Of a stretch of DNA of 64,000 nt, positions 16,878 to 27,121 are shown in pieces. The notes below the pieces were generated by a model. It was not told where the DNA came from, did no database searches, and saw nothing but the letters and a program-made list of their open reading frames with translations. Each line of letters begins with the position of its first letter. The first letter of the stretch is position 1. A program made the translations under genes and the position numbers. The stretch lies in the NCBI GenBank assembly GCA_040285745.1, contig JAUFOR010000008.1, positions 1,240,001 to 1,304,000 of the forward strand, read 5' to 3'. The DNA is from Barthelona sp. PCE (Eukaryota > Metamonada: BaSk clade).

Positions 16878-18554
16878 CTATTTGTGGATGATGATTTGCG
16901 TACCATCAATCTGTTCCAGTCTTAGATGACGCTCGTTAGCAACAATGAGAAGATTGATAAGCGCATTCGCATGCGAACAGTGAGGTACAATTCTTTGGAT
17001 TTTCTTTGTGAGCGATGAGAAGCTGTCTGGCTCCTCCCCCTTCTCATCTAACTGGACGTTGATGGCCCCCTTCACTGCTACAGGATCACAGAGGATGACT
17101 TGACCTACCATTGTTCGTTTCCTCCTCGAAATCTCCTCTTCTTCACCGTTCTCATAATCAGCTATGTCTGGCACAATGTCCATTCCTACGTCCATGTCCG
17201 GGATGTCCGGTAGATCGTACTGATCAGGAACACCGAATGCAACGTCAAAACTTTCAGGGATTGTGTACTCCTCTTCTTCTTTCCCTTTAGTTGTTGTACG
17301 GTCAGCGTGCCAGTGTAAGCTGACACCGTTGGTGTTTTTCCTGAAATTGTTAACTGAAATCCGAAGGTTTCTTGTAAAGTGGCTTGACACGTCTATTTTT
17401 TTAACCTTCTTAAGCTTCTTACGGAACAGTTTCTTCTTCTTCTTATCCTCGCATTCATACTCACATAACTCTAATACAGTATCAAGGTTAAAGGATAAAC
17501 TTAATTTTTCTTTCTTCTTCGTCTCCTTCTTGCTTCTCTTTGTTTTAACTGTATCAATTGCACCTCTCCTCCGCTTCTTATTCTTGGAATGGACCCAAGA
17601 TGTGAGACCAGCCCAATTCGATGATTGGAAGTTTGGATCGTAATACTCATTAGTATCTAGCTCAAGAATCGAGCTTAGACCCTCAACAAATCTCTTTTTC
17701 TCTATAACCCTGTGTAGGCCATCTGAGTTTGAATCAACAGTATCCGCAGACCGCTGCAAGTTTGTGTATGCTTGAGTTTCGAGCAAAGGAATATCTGTGC
17801 ATTCTTGAGGAACCGTAACTTCCATATCTATTAAGTCGTCCATATCAGGCATGTCAGGAAGGTCAGGAATGCCAATATCTTCGTTTTCACATACTACAGG
17901 CATCTCACCTACATTTTCTTCAACTTCCTCTTTTACCTTTTCTTCTTCAATGTGAACGCTGGGCTCCTCATTTATCGTCTCGAATGATAAGCCCTGCAAC
18001 TTTGTACGCATGCGTTGCTTAACAGCGGCATCTCTAACGCTTCTTGCTTGATTTAGATCAAAAATCGGTTTTGAATCTTCAAACAGAAGCTTAGCACTCA
18101 GTAGACCCCCTGATGCTGTTTGATCGAGACGTTGTGCCAATCTTGAGTAATAGGGGTCACAAACACGAAGCTCCATTAATGTTTGTTCCATTGTCAAGAT
18201 ACATTTGTTTGTGTCTAAATTGCGCACAGATGTATTCTTCTTTTTTCGAGATTTCTTAGCCTTTTCCTTTGATTTCTCACCAGAATCATCTTCCTCATCA
18301 TCTTCCTCGTCCACTTCCGTGCTACAATATAGTTTAGATTGAAGTGCACTCGCCTCTTTAAGGAGGGAGTCAATTTTCTTTGAATAAACACTTGAAAATA
18401 TCTCAATCGCGGCCCCAGCAATGCCAAAATTCATTTTTGCATCTTCTTCTGCAAATTCTATGAGCTCATTAGCTTTACGAAGAAACAGCGTTTGCTCCTC
18501 TTGAGATTTGAGCTTCTCCTCAATTCCACGTCGAAAAAGGGTTGCAAAATCCAT
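16878..18554 (-). CDS. condensin subunit CAP-H / Barren (kleisin)
   Basis: The 558-aa protein matches the kleisin gamma pattern. An N-terminal helical block (about residues 35-75, N-F-G-I-A-G-A-A then Y-S-K-K-I-D-S-L) resembles the SMC-neck-binding region. Next come an acidic DEEDDEEDD stretch, then N-L-D-T-N-K and C-D-P-Y-Y-S-R-L-A-Q-R-L-D, which resemble the D-P-x-F-x-K-x-x-x-x-F-D motif of Barren. The C-terminal winged-helix part ends in A-L-I-N-L-L-I-V-A-N-E-R-H-L-R-L, like the family's L-L-H-L-A-N-E-x-x-L. It should bridge SMC2 and SMC4 heads in condensin. It is shorter than the usual 700-750 aa, with reduced linkers. Divergent from the 18614 gene, 59 bp apart. Confidence 0.75.
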   Translation of the reverse strand: MDFATLFRRGIEEKLKSQEEQTLFLRKANELIEFAEEDAKMNFGIAGAAIEIFSSVYSKKIDSLLKEASALQSKLYCSTEVDEEDDEEDDSGEKSKEKAKKSRKKKNTSVRNLDTNKCILTMEQTLMELRVCDPYYSRLAQRLDQTASGGLLSAKLLFEDSKPIFDLNQARSVRDAAVKQRMRTKLQGLSFETINEEPSVHIEEEKVKEEVEENVGEMPVVCENEDIGIPDLPDMPDMDDLIDMEVTVPQECTDIPLLETQAYTNLQRSADTVDSNSDGLHRVIEKKRFVEGLSSILELDTNEYYDPNFQSSNWAGLTSWVHSKNKKRRRGAIDTVKTKRSKKETKKKEKLSLSFNLDTVLELCEYECEDKKKKKLFRKKLKKVKKIDVSSHFTRNLRISVNNFRKNTNGVSLHWHADRTTTKGKEEEEYTIPESFDVAFGVPDQYDLPDIPDMDVGMDIVPDIADYENGEEEEISRRKRTMVGQVILCDPVAVKGAINVQLDEKGEEPDSFSSLTKKIQRIVPHCSHANALINLLIVANERHLRLEQIDGTQIIIHK

Positions 18555-18613
18555 GATAAGGGATGTAGATAATAGAACGCTTGTTTTTGTTTTACTTCCT
18601 TAATCATAAAGTT

Positions 18614-19456
18614 ATGGGCAAGGTGGTTGTTATTGGAAAGTATGCCGGAGAATTATTGGGTTTAGAACCAGTAGAAACTATTGAAGAGCTATGTTCTGAT
18701 TTATTTCGCAAGCACGGGGATGCAACACACATCCTTATGTCACAGGACGTGCACAGAAACTTGCAGATTTGTGCCTTATTGATGTACAGCAGAGTCTTTG
18801 TTTTTTGCACCAATGAAAGTGATCTTGACATACTTCAGTCGCTGGAAATGAGCGTATCTGATGTTAGTTGGGGCGAATACGAGTCACAACAGTATTTATA
18901 TTATATGCAGACAGAAAACCACCAAACTTTTTGTTCACCACCGGTTGTTCGAGTTGCAAGCATCCTCAATCGCAACTTACCAGAGCGGAGGCGTGCAATT
19001 TTCGGCACAACAAACGTAGAGTCGCTTTGGAACGATATCGACTTACATTTTCCTGATGTTTCTTGCAGGATAGTTGGAAATGCCGTCATAAACGATGGAA
19101 GTATTAGGGCAGAGGTCGACGAGCTCCCTAAGGAGCGCCAGATAGGCTTCCTGAAGAAGAAAGACATCCAGCTGTTTTCTAAGCTTAAGCTCTTGATGAA
19201 ATTTGTCGATGATATTAATGTTGAAGACATGCCAATTATTAATGGTTGGACAGGTTGGTTTCACAGCTACCCTTACCGTTGTCGAGTTACAATAACCGAC
19301 ATCGAAGAGGCTCAAGGATCTTTTCATTTTATTACTGTGTTCATGGAAGAAAAGTGCTATGTAGAGACGTTTCGCGAACACTCTACAAGCAACGTGGTGG
19401 CCCTGTCAGGAAAAAGCAGCGTCTGCAACGGGATTATTCTTGAAAAACAGATGTAA
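18614..19456 (+). CDS. unidentified 280-aa protein
   Basis: The chosen start M-G-K-V-V-V-I-G-K lies just after a short AT-rich gap from CAP-H; the in-frame codons upstream have no ATG. The sequence mixes hydrophobic strands and helices (I-C-A-L-L-M-Y-S-R-V-F-V-F-C) without TM segments long enough to be convincing. It reads as a soluble alpha/beta protein. The first residues resemble a Rossmann or P-loop start but lack G-K-S/T or G-x-G-x-x-G. Family unknown. The gap to CAP-H probably holds a shared bidirectional promoter. Convergent with the 19470 gene, 13 bp apart. Confidence 0.65.
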   Translation: MGKVVVIGKYAGELLGLEPVETIEELCSDLFRKHGDATHILMSQDVHRNLQICALLMYSRVFVFCTNESDLDILQSLEMSVSDVSWGEYESQQYLYYMQTENHQTFCSPPVVRVASILNRNLPERRRAIFGTTNVESLWNDIDLHFPDVSCRIVGNAVINDGSIRAEVDELPKERQIGFLKKKDIQLFSKLKLLMKFVDDINVEDMPIINGWTGWFHSYPYRCRVTITDIEEAQGSFHFITVFMEEKCYVETFREHSTSNVVALSGKSSVCNGIILEKQM

Positions 19457-19469
19457 TTTTCTTATATTA

Positions 19470-20249
19470 TCAATTATCAATTTTCGGTAAATCAATAACC
19501 AGTACTGGATAGCTGAATTTCGCAACAGCAGCTTCCATATTAACGTTTTTCATGTTGAAATTTGGTATTTCTTTGAATTTAATGTATAACTTAACAAAGT
19601 TACTCTCGGAGACCATTCTTAACCGATTATCTTGTGCAAGACCGTTCTCATTCCTTAACTTCTCTCCATAATCAAGCATGGTCTCAAGAAAAACGCCATC
19701 GCTGTTAATCCGTAAAGTGTCAATGTAACTAGTAAAAATCACAGTTGTGATTCTGAAAGAACTAGAATTTTCAACAATACAATATTGAAGAGGTTTATCA
19801 GGGTCAGTTATCTTTGCACTGAACGTTTCTTTTGTCCCCTCCTCTTCTAATGTTGGGAAAACACCCAAAACATTACACTCGTGTATTAAAGGTAGCAGTT
19901 CATTACGGTACTGTTCAATATTTTCTGGACTATCATATCCGCTCTTAAAGGCTATTCCCGAGTATTCTCGTCTTCCTGGTGAAAAAGTCCTCCGGTTTGA
20001 TAAGACTTTTTTCATACATTTGAATAATGTACTTCCTGCAAATCTGCACTCAATTGGAACCATTTCCTGATAGAATTTGTTGAATTGACCTCTTTCAATT
20101 GACTCATTCTTCCGTACACAAATAAATTGAAGAAAAAAAAGTTTGTTGATCTGTTCTTTTGATTTTGTAAGCTGACTAACTGGCGTCTGAATTAGACTTT
20201 CTGATCGTTTCCCCTTCTTGCGTCTTGGTGTACAACCGTGTGGAACCAT
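19470..20249 (-). CDS. unidentified 259-aa basic protein
   Basis: ATG-started frame. The N-terminus is basic (P-R-R-K-K-G-K-R), compatible with a nuclear localisation signal. The middle and end alternate strands and helices, with N-F-V-K-L-Y-I-K-F-K-E-I and Y-P-V-L-V-I-D-L-P near the end. It is AT-richer than CAP-H. No catalytic motif or family was recognised. The protein could be lineage-specific. Confidence 0.6.
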   Translation of the reverse strand: MVPHGCTPRRKKGKRSESLIQTPVSQLTKSKEQINKLFFLQFICVRKNESIERGQFNKFYQEMVPIECRFAGSTLFKCMKKVLSNRRTFSPGRREYSGIAFKSGYDSPENIEQYRNELLPLIHECNVLGVFPTLEEEGTKETFSAKITDPDKPLQYCIVENSSSFRITTVIFTSYIDTLRINSDGVFLETMLDYGEKLRNENGLAQDNRLRMVSESNFVKLYIKFKEIPNFNMKNVNMEAAVAKFSYPVLVIDLPKIDN

Positions 20250-20505
20250 TATCTTTTAAATAAAACACTTTCAAACAAGAATTATTTAGACTGATTTGCT
20301 ACTTTTAATTGAGTTAAAAACTAATAAAAACTTGGTTAAGCCAAAAAACTCAAGAAATGAATTTGAATTAGACGTGATAATTATTGTTACATCTTTATCA
20401 TCAATTTTTAAGGAATAATTTTTTGTTTGAGGGATTGTATTGTGTTTTGGGGAATTACTTGTGAATGTTTATTGAAAAAAAAAGCAAGCTAAACATAACT
20501 TCGGA

Positions 20506-22356
20506 TTAATAAAGACACAGGTTCTCTGCATAAACTCCAAAGTTGGTGAGAACGCTGCATGAGGCTTTTTGAAGCAGACTGCTAATAGGTAAAGTAAAAA
20601 CACTGTGCATGCACGATGTATATAGCTTATCAAATGAGATAACTTGCTTTTCAACACACAAAGCATCGAGAGCCAGTCGAGTGCGTGTGACACATCCATT
20701 TGAATGTGAAGATGTAACGTATTCAGAGGTTTCCCATTGAGTGTTAGGTAGCATACCTCTCCTAACGTATGTTTCCCCATCAAAAACAAACGCCACACCA
20801 TCCAGGAGCACGGCACCGGGCGCAGTGAAGAGGAATTCTGAGTATTCGTGGATGATTTCGGTAAATTTCAACTCAGTCAAACACTGAATCATAAATGTTT
20901 TAGATATACCGCCAATGGTTGCTTGAACAATAGCCTCCATGGGAGCATACGGGTTGGCTGTGATGGCGGTGACCTGTTCACATTCAAGTATGGCAGTGAC
21001 TGGCTGGCCGATAATCTCATCAACTGAGTAGACATCAAACCTATTGCCACAGACAACCCACACTGTGTCATCGCAAAGACTATATCCTGAAACTGGCTGC
21101 GTGGTAGGAAGCTCGGTGGAGTCAATGACGAACAAGTTCCTCTTGTTTAGTGGGCACACACAATGCCCCTCGTTAAAGACAATAAGTTTGGGATCAAGCA
21201 TAACGCTAGCGTCACGGGGGTCCAATCTGTGACGCAGCTCGTTGCCAAAATACACCTCAAAGATGTGTCCCTTCCGTACCAGGTACCCAACTTTGACTGA
21301 TCCCCTGTAGTCAGTTGGGACAATGTTGTATACGTCTCCACTGACACGCCAGCTGGGGTCGGGCCGCAGTATTGTGATGTGGGGCGTGTCTGTGTCGATG
21401 AATACGTACTTTGAGTTCTTTTCATCGTGGAAAAATGGAAGACAGTGATGATTCGATTTCTTCAAGACCATGTTCTCCTCAAACGTAAAGAGAGGGGACG
21501 CCTTCGACTCGGTGATGCCGCATCGCATGTACATGCCATTGCTGTAGCAGTATAGTGTGTTTGAGAGCAGAACGAAATCTGAAAAAGAAAACTTGTGAAT
21601 TCCGCTTTCTCTGATGAGAGAATCACGCTTGAAAGTAAGCCCTCCATCGTTGTCAACAAACACAATGTGCTCTCCGAAGCGTACTATACGTCTATGAGGA
21701 AGGGCATGAGGCAAATTGAACTCAATAGTATTGCATGACAGTGTTCCATCAGAAACTATGTATGTGACATATCTGTTATTGTCGATCGCAACAACAGCTT
21801 CCTCGCCCGGCGTCATGTCAAGGCAACAGTACGAAACACCCATTAACGGATGGTTTTGTTCGAAATATGGTATTGTTTGAGTCAACATAACTTTTTCACG
21901 AATTTCACAATCCTTAACCAGATACAAGTTGCCTCCCCAGAAAAAGTGGTCCATTTTGGAGCCTTCAAAACCAGCTACTGTGATATCCACCAGAAAATCA
22001 ACAACCTGGATTTCGTCATCCATAAAGATCATCATATTTTGGCTATTTAGGACACAGTAAGTGGTAGAAGGGGTGAAATCTCTCGAAACACAATGTGATG
22101 ACTGTTTTGTAAATACATTTCTTTCTAATTTGTATAAAAATATGGAAATTTCAGTTTCGTTTGTTTTCTCAATATGATAGTATGTCTCGGGGGACATATA
22201 GCACCTCTTCACTCTGTGGGGTCCGCATACAATGCTACCTTCGTTTTCTAGCATAAATACATAATTTCCATCCGTGGGCTGCTCTTTATGGATCGCTGTG
22301 TATGTTTCATCGTGCGAATATGAGTGCTGCTTCCCACTAAGCCATGTTCTGAACAT
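20506..22356 (-). CDS. orphan 616-aa protein, possible beta-propeller
   Basis: An ATG-started frame with no TM segment or signal peptide. The sequence is dominated by short beta strands with Tyr/Cys/Val-rich ends and repeated L-x-x-x-x-Y-C-Y/V-x-x-x patterns (L-S-N-T-L-Y-C-Y-S-N-G, V-S-G-Y-S-L-C-D-D-T-V-W-V-V-C-G). This suggests a propeller-like fold of five to eight blades, but no named repeat is visible. AATAAA lies about 33 bp past the stop. Texture resembles the 11260-13437 orphan. Function unknown. Confidence 0.65.
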   Translation of the reverse strand: MFRTWLSGKQHSYSHDETYTAIHKEQPTDGNYVFMLENEGSIVCGPHRVKRCYMSPETYYHIEKTNETEISIFLYKLERNVFTKQSSHCVSRDFTPSTTYCVLNSQNMMIFMDDEIQVVDFLVDITVAGFEGSKMDHFFWGGNLYLVKDCEIREKVMLTQTIPYFEQNHPLMGVSYCCLDMTPGEEAVVAIDNNRYVTYIVSDGTLSCNTIEFNLPHALPHRRIVRFGEHIVFVDNDGGLTFKRDSLIRESGIHKFSFSDFVLLSNTLYCYSNGMYMRCGITESKASPLFTFEENMVLKKSNHHCLPFFHDEKNSKYVFIDTDTPHITILRPDPSWRVSGDVYNIVPTDYRGSVKVGYLVRKGHIFEVYFGNELRHRLDPRDASVMLDPKLIVFNEGHCVCPLNKRNLFVIDSTELPTTQPVSGYSLCDDTVWVVCGNRFDVYSVDEIIGQPVTAILECEQVTAITANPYAPMEAIVQATIGGISKTFMIQCLTELKFTEIIHEYSEFLFTAPGAVLLDGVAFVFDGETYVRRGMLPNTQWETSEYVTSSHSNGCVTRTRLALDALCVEKQVISFDKLYTSCMHSVFTLPISSLLQKASCSVLTNFGVYAENLCLY

Positions 22357-22626
22357 CTAATATTTGCGAGAATGGATGTAAAGAAAAACAGCTTTTCAAA
22401 TTTTTTGTGAGCGATCAGATGGCCATTTACTCAACAATGTGCAAGCGAAGGAATAACACGTGAGGTATACCTGTATATGGTTAACTTGCGGAATCTTCAT
22501 TTTCCTAATTGTGTTTGCAATTTCCCACAGTTTAGTGGATCATTATCCTATCACAGGTTGTTTACAAAGACTAAATTCTGATTAAGAATCGTTTTGTATT
22601 AATTCTTCTTTTTAAAGCTTGAAGAT

Positions 22627-23844
22627 ATGATCACCACGGTGAATTACATCTTAAACACTGACACATTCCAGTTTGAGGAGCAGGAGATCTGGACCGACGA
22701 CAATGGGTTCTTTTTCACCGATGAAAATGCAGCTAGTGAGATTCCACAGGAATACGTTCTCCCTAAGGATGTTACAGGGGATGCTATGCTTTCTGAGTTT
22801 GAAGACAACCTTAAAAAGTTGAGGCTTGATAATATTCCGCTGAATTCAAGAACCGTTGATCTTGCACTTCCAGTGCGTCAGTTCAAGCGTACAGCATCGG
22901 CTCTAACCAGGCTTCCCGTCGCATCTGAGCCCGAGGAAGATCCTGATGTAGTCCAGGAGTTGCCGGTTAAAGATGAGTCACCCGTCATAAGAGAGTTTCA
23001 CAATCTTGACGAAGACGAGATGGAAGAGCGGTGGAACGATTGGGTTCCTGCACCAGGTGATCCAGTATGGATATATTGGTGTGATAGTTTCGCTCAGTTC
23101 TATCCGGGTACAGTTAAAGAAGTCCAGGATGACCCGGTGGATACACTCCATGTGTCGTATGATGACTGGGGCACAGACTGGGACGAATGGATCTCTCTTG
23201 ACCGCAGTTATGTGATGGGTGTGAAGCATGTTGATAAGCTTATCACAGATTTCAACGTCAGGAACCAGATGGAAGGGATTGGGACACAGAAGACTCGATC
23301 AGAGCCAGTCATTAGGAGGACAAGCCATAGATCAGTATCAAATGTGTTGAAAAAAAATTTTGCCTTCAGCCACTGCGTAGTTTCATTTTTTGCAAATGAC
23401 AGGAACGGGCCCATATGTATCAGTGCGTTTACGATCCGTGAGCTCATCAGTTTCCTTAAAGACAAGGAGGTTTCCAGCAAAAAGATCTCAAGTTTGTTAG
23501 AGTTGTTCGTAAACGAGTTTAAAGAGTTTATTGCTGATTGTATTGAGAGCTTCAAGACCGGGTATGCGGATTACATCGATGTACATGAAGAAAAGAAAGT
23601 AATGAGAGATGCTTATGCACTTGTAATGGAAAATTATGAATTCCTTCGATCGTTGGCAGTATCACGCTACGATGGTCTCCCAGCCGAATACATGCTCGTC
23701 ATTACTGCGCTATCCATGTCAGAGTCTAATGCATCAGATTTCAAGCGTTTTCATTCAATAGCACCTGTCTTTGAAGAATTTCTGTCACAGGAATCTTATC
23801 ATCCAGCTGCTTATACACTGTCTTTATTCTCGCTAGAACCTTGA
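22627..23844 (+). CDS. Tudor-knot/chromobarrel-domain protein
   Basis: 405 aa. Residues about 145-195 form a chromobarrel/Tudor-knot domain: G-D-P-V-W-I-Y-W, Y-P-G-T-V-K-E-V, then V-S-Y-D-D-W-G-T-D-W-D-E-W-I-S, equivalent to the W-x-x-x-x-D-E-W-V ending of MRG15/Eaf3 and MYST-type domains that bind methylated histone tails. The N-terminus is acidic. The helical C-terminal half (about 240-400) might be a divergent MRG domain, but key MRG residues could not be matched. A chromatin reader in a histone-modifying complex is likely. The last 12 bases overlap the 3' end of the convergent CCDC113 gene. Confidence 0.65.
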   Translation: MITTVNYILNTDTFQFEEQEIWTDDNGFFFTDENAASEIPQEYVLPKDVTGDAMLSEFEDNLKKLRLDNIPLNSRTVDLALPVRQFKRTASALTRLPVASEPEEDPDVVQELPVKDESPVIREFHNLDEDEMEERWNDWVPAPGDPVWIYWCDSFAQFYPGTVKEVQDDPVDTLHVSYDDWGTDWDEWISLDRSYVMGVKHVDKLITDFNVRNQMEGIGTQKTRSEPVIRRTSHRSVSNVLKKNFAFSHCVVSFFANDRNGPICISAFTIRELISFLKDKEVSSKKISSLLELFVNEFKEFIADCIESFKTGYADYIDVHEEKKVMRDAYALVMENYEFLRSLAVSRYDGLPAEYMLVITALSMSESNASDFKRFHSIAPVFEEFLSQESYHPAAYTLSLFSLEP

Positions 23845-24915
23845 TTTGCTGCTGCGGCGTGAGTTAGGTTTTGAAGTAATGGTTGTCGAAACAGCTCCAC
23901 CATTGTTGTTTTCTGCCGTCATCTCAGCGATAACAACCTTTCTCTGCCAAGTCTCAACTTGCTTCTTCAGGGTTTGCAGGTCAGCATTGATCTGTATATA
24001 TTCATAAATGGAAGGACCCTCACCATGCTCTGATTGCAATTTTAGGGTAGCAGCCTCTGTCTCCAAGGAATCATTTTGTTGCATGATGCTATCAATATCG
24101 TCAGTAAGCTTAGAGATTAGCTGTTTCTTAGTGTTGATCTCTTTCTTTAACTTTGTATTGTCAACTAGTAGCACGCTAAGTTTATCCTTCAGAGTATTAA
24201 GTGCTTGAGTCATATTACCACTAATAAGTTTCAAACCGAGTAGCTCTGCGTTCTTCTGCTCAAGAGTGTCAGCGAACTGTCTTGTTTCGATACGTAACTC
24301 CTCAAAATCAATTTGTTGAAAGTTTTCTCCAAAGTTTTGCTTGTTATGCAGTTGAAACTTTGTTTTTTTGATATTCTTACGTAAATTGCTGATCTTTAAA
24401 CGCATTTTCTCGATCTTTGACTTCTTTCCCTTGAGTAAATTTTTGTAATAACGCTTCACTAATTCAATTTCACTATCTGAACCCAAAATCTTCTCCAGGT
24501 CTATTGTCTCTTTCTTAATCTCAGTGCATCGCTGCTTGCAGCTCTCGAGCATTGCAATAAGCCTGCTACGGAACTGTTCTCCTTGAACCTTGACACTTTC
24601 ACCGTCATCACGAAGATCATCGAGTTCCTTCTGAATTGTTTGGTATTTTTGATCCAGGTTGAGGAAGAAGCGGCCCTTCTTACGAATCTCGCTCTCATTA
24701 ACGGCTGCAACTTGAGCAGCATGTCTCTGAAGGTATGATTCAAATAGAGTATTTTCACGCTGCAAGAACTCATTGTTTCGCATGATAGCGTCGATCTTTT
24801 CCTCCACAATAGGTAAATCTTCATTATACGGAAGGTACAATTCAAAAACCGATTTTGAAGACTTTGCAGAGTATACTGATGGTGCAGATCTGTTTCCACC
24901 GCCAACTACAGACAT
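23833..24915 (-). CDS. CCDC113/CFAP263-like axonemal coiled-coil protein
   Basis: 360 aa from M-S-V-V-G-G-G; an in-frame non-conserved extension upstream is Phe-rich and probably untranslated. The C-terminal half has the DUF4201-type block of CCDC113/CCDC96: D-F-E-E-L-R-I-E-T-R-Q-F-A-D-T-L followed by E-L-L-G-L-K and T-Q-A-L-N-T-L-K-D-K-L. In other organisms this pair forms part of the structure linking dynein regulators on ciliary doublets. Its presence implies a motile flagellum. It overlaps the convergent Tudor-knot gene by 12 bp, so the two 3' UTRs must be antisense to each other. Confidence 0.72.
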   Translation of the reverse strand: MSVVGGGNRSAPSVYSAKSSKSVFELYLPYNEDLPIVEEKIDAIMRNNEFLQRENTLFESYLQRHAAQVAAVNESEIRKKGRFFLNLDQKYQTIQKELDDLRDDGESVKVQGEQFRSRLIAMLESCKQRCTEIKKETIDLEKILGSDSEIELVKRYYKNLLKGKKSKIEKMRLKISNLRKNIKKTKFQLHNKQNFGENFQQIDFEELRIETRQFADTLEQKNAELLGLKLISGNMTQALNTLKDKLSVLLVDNTKLKKEINTKKQLISKLTDDIDSIMQQNDSLETEAATLKLQSEHGEGPSIYEYIQINADLQTLKKQVETWQRKVVIAEMTAENNNGGAVSTTITSKPNSRRSSKSRF

Positions 24916-24996
24916 GGTACAATAAAAATTAGGCGAAAAAAACTTGAAAAAAGTAATAAATGCAGACACACTTATTTCTTCTGTTATACACTGATC

Positions 24997-25002
24997 TTTA
25001 TT
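24997..25002 (-). terminator. poly(A) signal AATAAA after CCT8
   Basis: AATAAA on the minus strand, about 30 bp beyond the CCT8 stop. Confidence 0.45.
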
Positions 25003-25032
25003 GTGTTTCTTACTACAAATCTAACTCAGGGA

Positions 25033-26692
25033 CTACACGGCATCACGGGCACGAGGACCACGCATCCTAGGACCACCTGACTTACGAGCCATAATGATCT
25101 GATCAACACTGAGCACAGTGGTGGCTGCATCGACAGCGAACTTGAAAGCCCACTTCTTAGCGAGGAGGTGATCGAAGATACGCTTCTCCATAACGTCAAC
25201 AAGACCATGTTCTTCGATATCGATACCAACTGCGGTCTCACCACGGATGTGAGCAGCGAGTAAGGAAGAAAGGATCTCAACGCTGGACATACCGGAGTTC
25301 TCAGAGAGAATCCTAGGAATGACCTGAAGAGCTTTACCAAAACCAGAGATTGCGTATTGAGCAAGACCAGGGGTCTTCTCACCAATCTCGGTAAGGAGCT
25401 TGGACAATTCCATGTCGACTGCACCAGCACCGGGGAGGAAGCCGGGATCGCGGGTAATTGCCTTAACAACGTTGATACCATCATCAATAGCACGGGAATA
25501 ATCGTTCAAGATTTCCTCGGTAGAACCACGGATGACAATAGAAGCCATACCACTAGTACCGTCCTGCTCAAAGACAGTAACGTTACGGCCACCAATATCC
25601 TGAACACGAACGCTGGTACAGTAACCGCACTGAGCGTCGGTGGGGATGTTGAGATCAGACAAGATGTTAGCGCGGACGACCTTGGCGACACGGCGCATAT
25701 CCCACTTGGAGGGGCACTTGAGGACCATAATATCGAATGCCTCACAGAAGTGAAGGGCGAGATCGGAGACGGTACCGTTGGTGATGATGACGTTGATTCC
25801 AGCATCCTTCATTTGGAGGATAGTCTTGCGGATAAGCTGCTCCTCACCCTCTGAGAAGTCCATGTACTCCTGAGCGGTGTTGACAACGACAGCACCCTTG
25901 GTCTCACCACGGTCGAGCTGCAGGGAGCAACCGAACATAGCGATCTTGGCGTTGACGACGCTGTCAATGGTTCCCATAGGGAAACGGTTAAGAACGAAAC
26001 CATTTACGAGTCTTGAAGATGAAATGGTAGCACCAGTGAGCTTAACTACACGAACGTTATCGACGTTGAACTTACGGATGTCCTTGGGCATGACACGAAG
26101 ACAAGCATCAACGACAAAGGGGCAGAGAATACCCTCAAGACCAGATTGCTTTGAAGCAATAACGGGGTTGATAACCTCAATGAGCTGATCTCTGTTGGTG
26201 ATATCCTCAACAGTGTGACAGACAAGGGTAGGGAGAATCTTCTCGAGCTCAGCGTAAGCAATCTTATAACCACTGATAATCTCAGAAACGTGGAGTCCAG
26301 ACTTGATCAGCTTGCCGGCCTCTTGAAGAAGCTCACCAGCAAAGATCATAGCGAAGTTAGTGCCATCACCAATTTCTTGCTCTTGGTTCTTAGCAGCGTC
26401 GATCAATAAACGGGGTGCGGGGTGGTCTACCTCTAATTCTTGGACCATTGTGGCAGCATCTGAAGTGATAAACAGCTTACCAGCGTGATTAATAATCATT
26501 TTGTTGCAGCCTAAATGTTAATTCATTTCTACACTGAAATTTGCGTTTCGACATACCGTTGGGACCAAGAGAGGTCATGATAATTTGTACAAACTCCTTC
26601 ACGGCGGTAATATTTCTCATGATAGCTTCATCGATACCTTGCAGGCTTTGGGTACCTTCCTTAAGCAACTGTGGTTGACCTCTGATACTCAT
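25033..26692 (-). CDS. CCT8: T-complex protein 1 subunit theta (CCT8)
   Basis: Coding parts are 26692-26557 and 26510-25033, giving 537 aa. CCT/TRiC is the cytosolic ATP-driven ring that folds actin, tubulin and others. Exon 1 encodes the theta-type N-terminus (L-L-K-E-G, I-M-R-N-I-x-A-V-K-E) and L-G-P-N-G; exon 2 continues N-K-M-I-I-N-H and G-K-L-F-I-T-S-D-A-A-T. Further group II blocks are E-I-G-D-G-T-N-F, W-D-M-R-R-V-A-K and I-V-I-R-G-S-T-E. The C-terminal tail is Arg/Gly-rich rather than the usual theta tail. The length is typical. Splicing restores a Gly codon split between the exons. Confidence 0.92.
26511..26556 (-). other. spliceosomal intron, 46 nt, in CCT8
   Basis: It starts GTATGT and ends GAATTAACATTTAG. 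Removal joins L-G-P-N-G to C-N-K-M-I-I-N-H, the family's G-P-N-G-M-N-K-M position. It is the shortest of the three introns. Confidence 0.9.
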
Positions 26693-26893
26693 GACTACTT
26701 AAAAGTCTACGAAAAAAAGAACAAGGTGGGAAATAGTTATGCGCCCATCGAAAACTCCAATTTCAAGCGATATAACAAAATTTTACTTAGAAACAGCCGT
26801 ATATGGGGTGTTTCAATGGAGAAACACGTGTCCGTTGTGAATGCGGACATTATACGAAAAAACCTGCCTTTGATCTTTTCCACCTTTATTTAA

Positions 26894-27121
26894 ATGAATA
26901 CAAGCTATTCTGACATACAAAACCTGTTAAAGCAAGCAGTTCAGCAGCAAGACACGATACTCGAGCGATACAAACACACTCTCAAGATTCAATGTGCAAA
27001 TCAGCTCGGTCTCGATGTTCTGGCTCATGACATTGCCGCATCTCGTTCTAAAGACAACGAACACGAACATTCCTCAGCAATTAGCCACCTAAACAACCAT
27101 AAGAGCGACAAACGCGAATAA
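26894..27121 (+). CDS. possible small 75-aa helical protein
   Basis: An ATG directly after a TATTTAA-like element opens a 75-codon frame rich in Gln, Leu, His and Lys. It is helical for residues about 6-50, then polar and charged. It fills an otherwise empty gap between CCT8 and Rce1 and overlaps the 3' end of Rce1 by 33 bp on the other strand. The amphipathic heptads resemble small adaptor subunits, but no family is recognised and it could be chance. Confidence 0.4.
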   Translation: MNTSYSDIQNLLKQAVQQQDTILERYKHTLKIQCANQLGLDVLAHDIAASRSKDNEHEHSSAISHLNNHKSDKRE

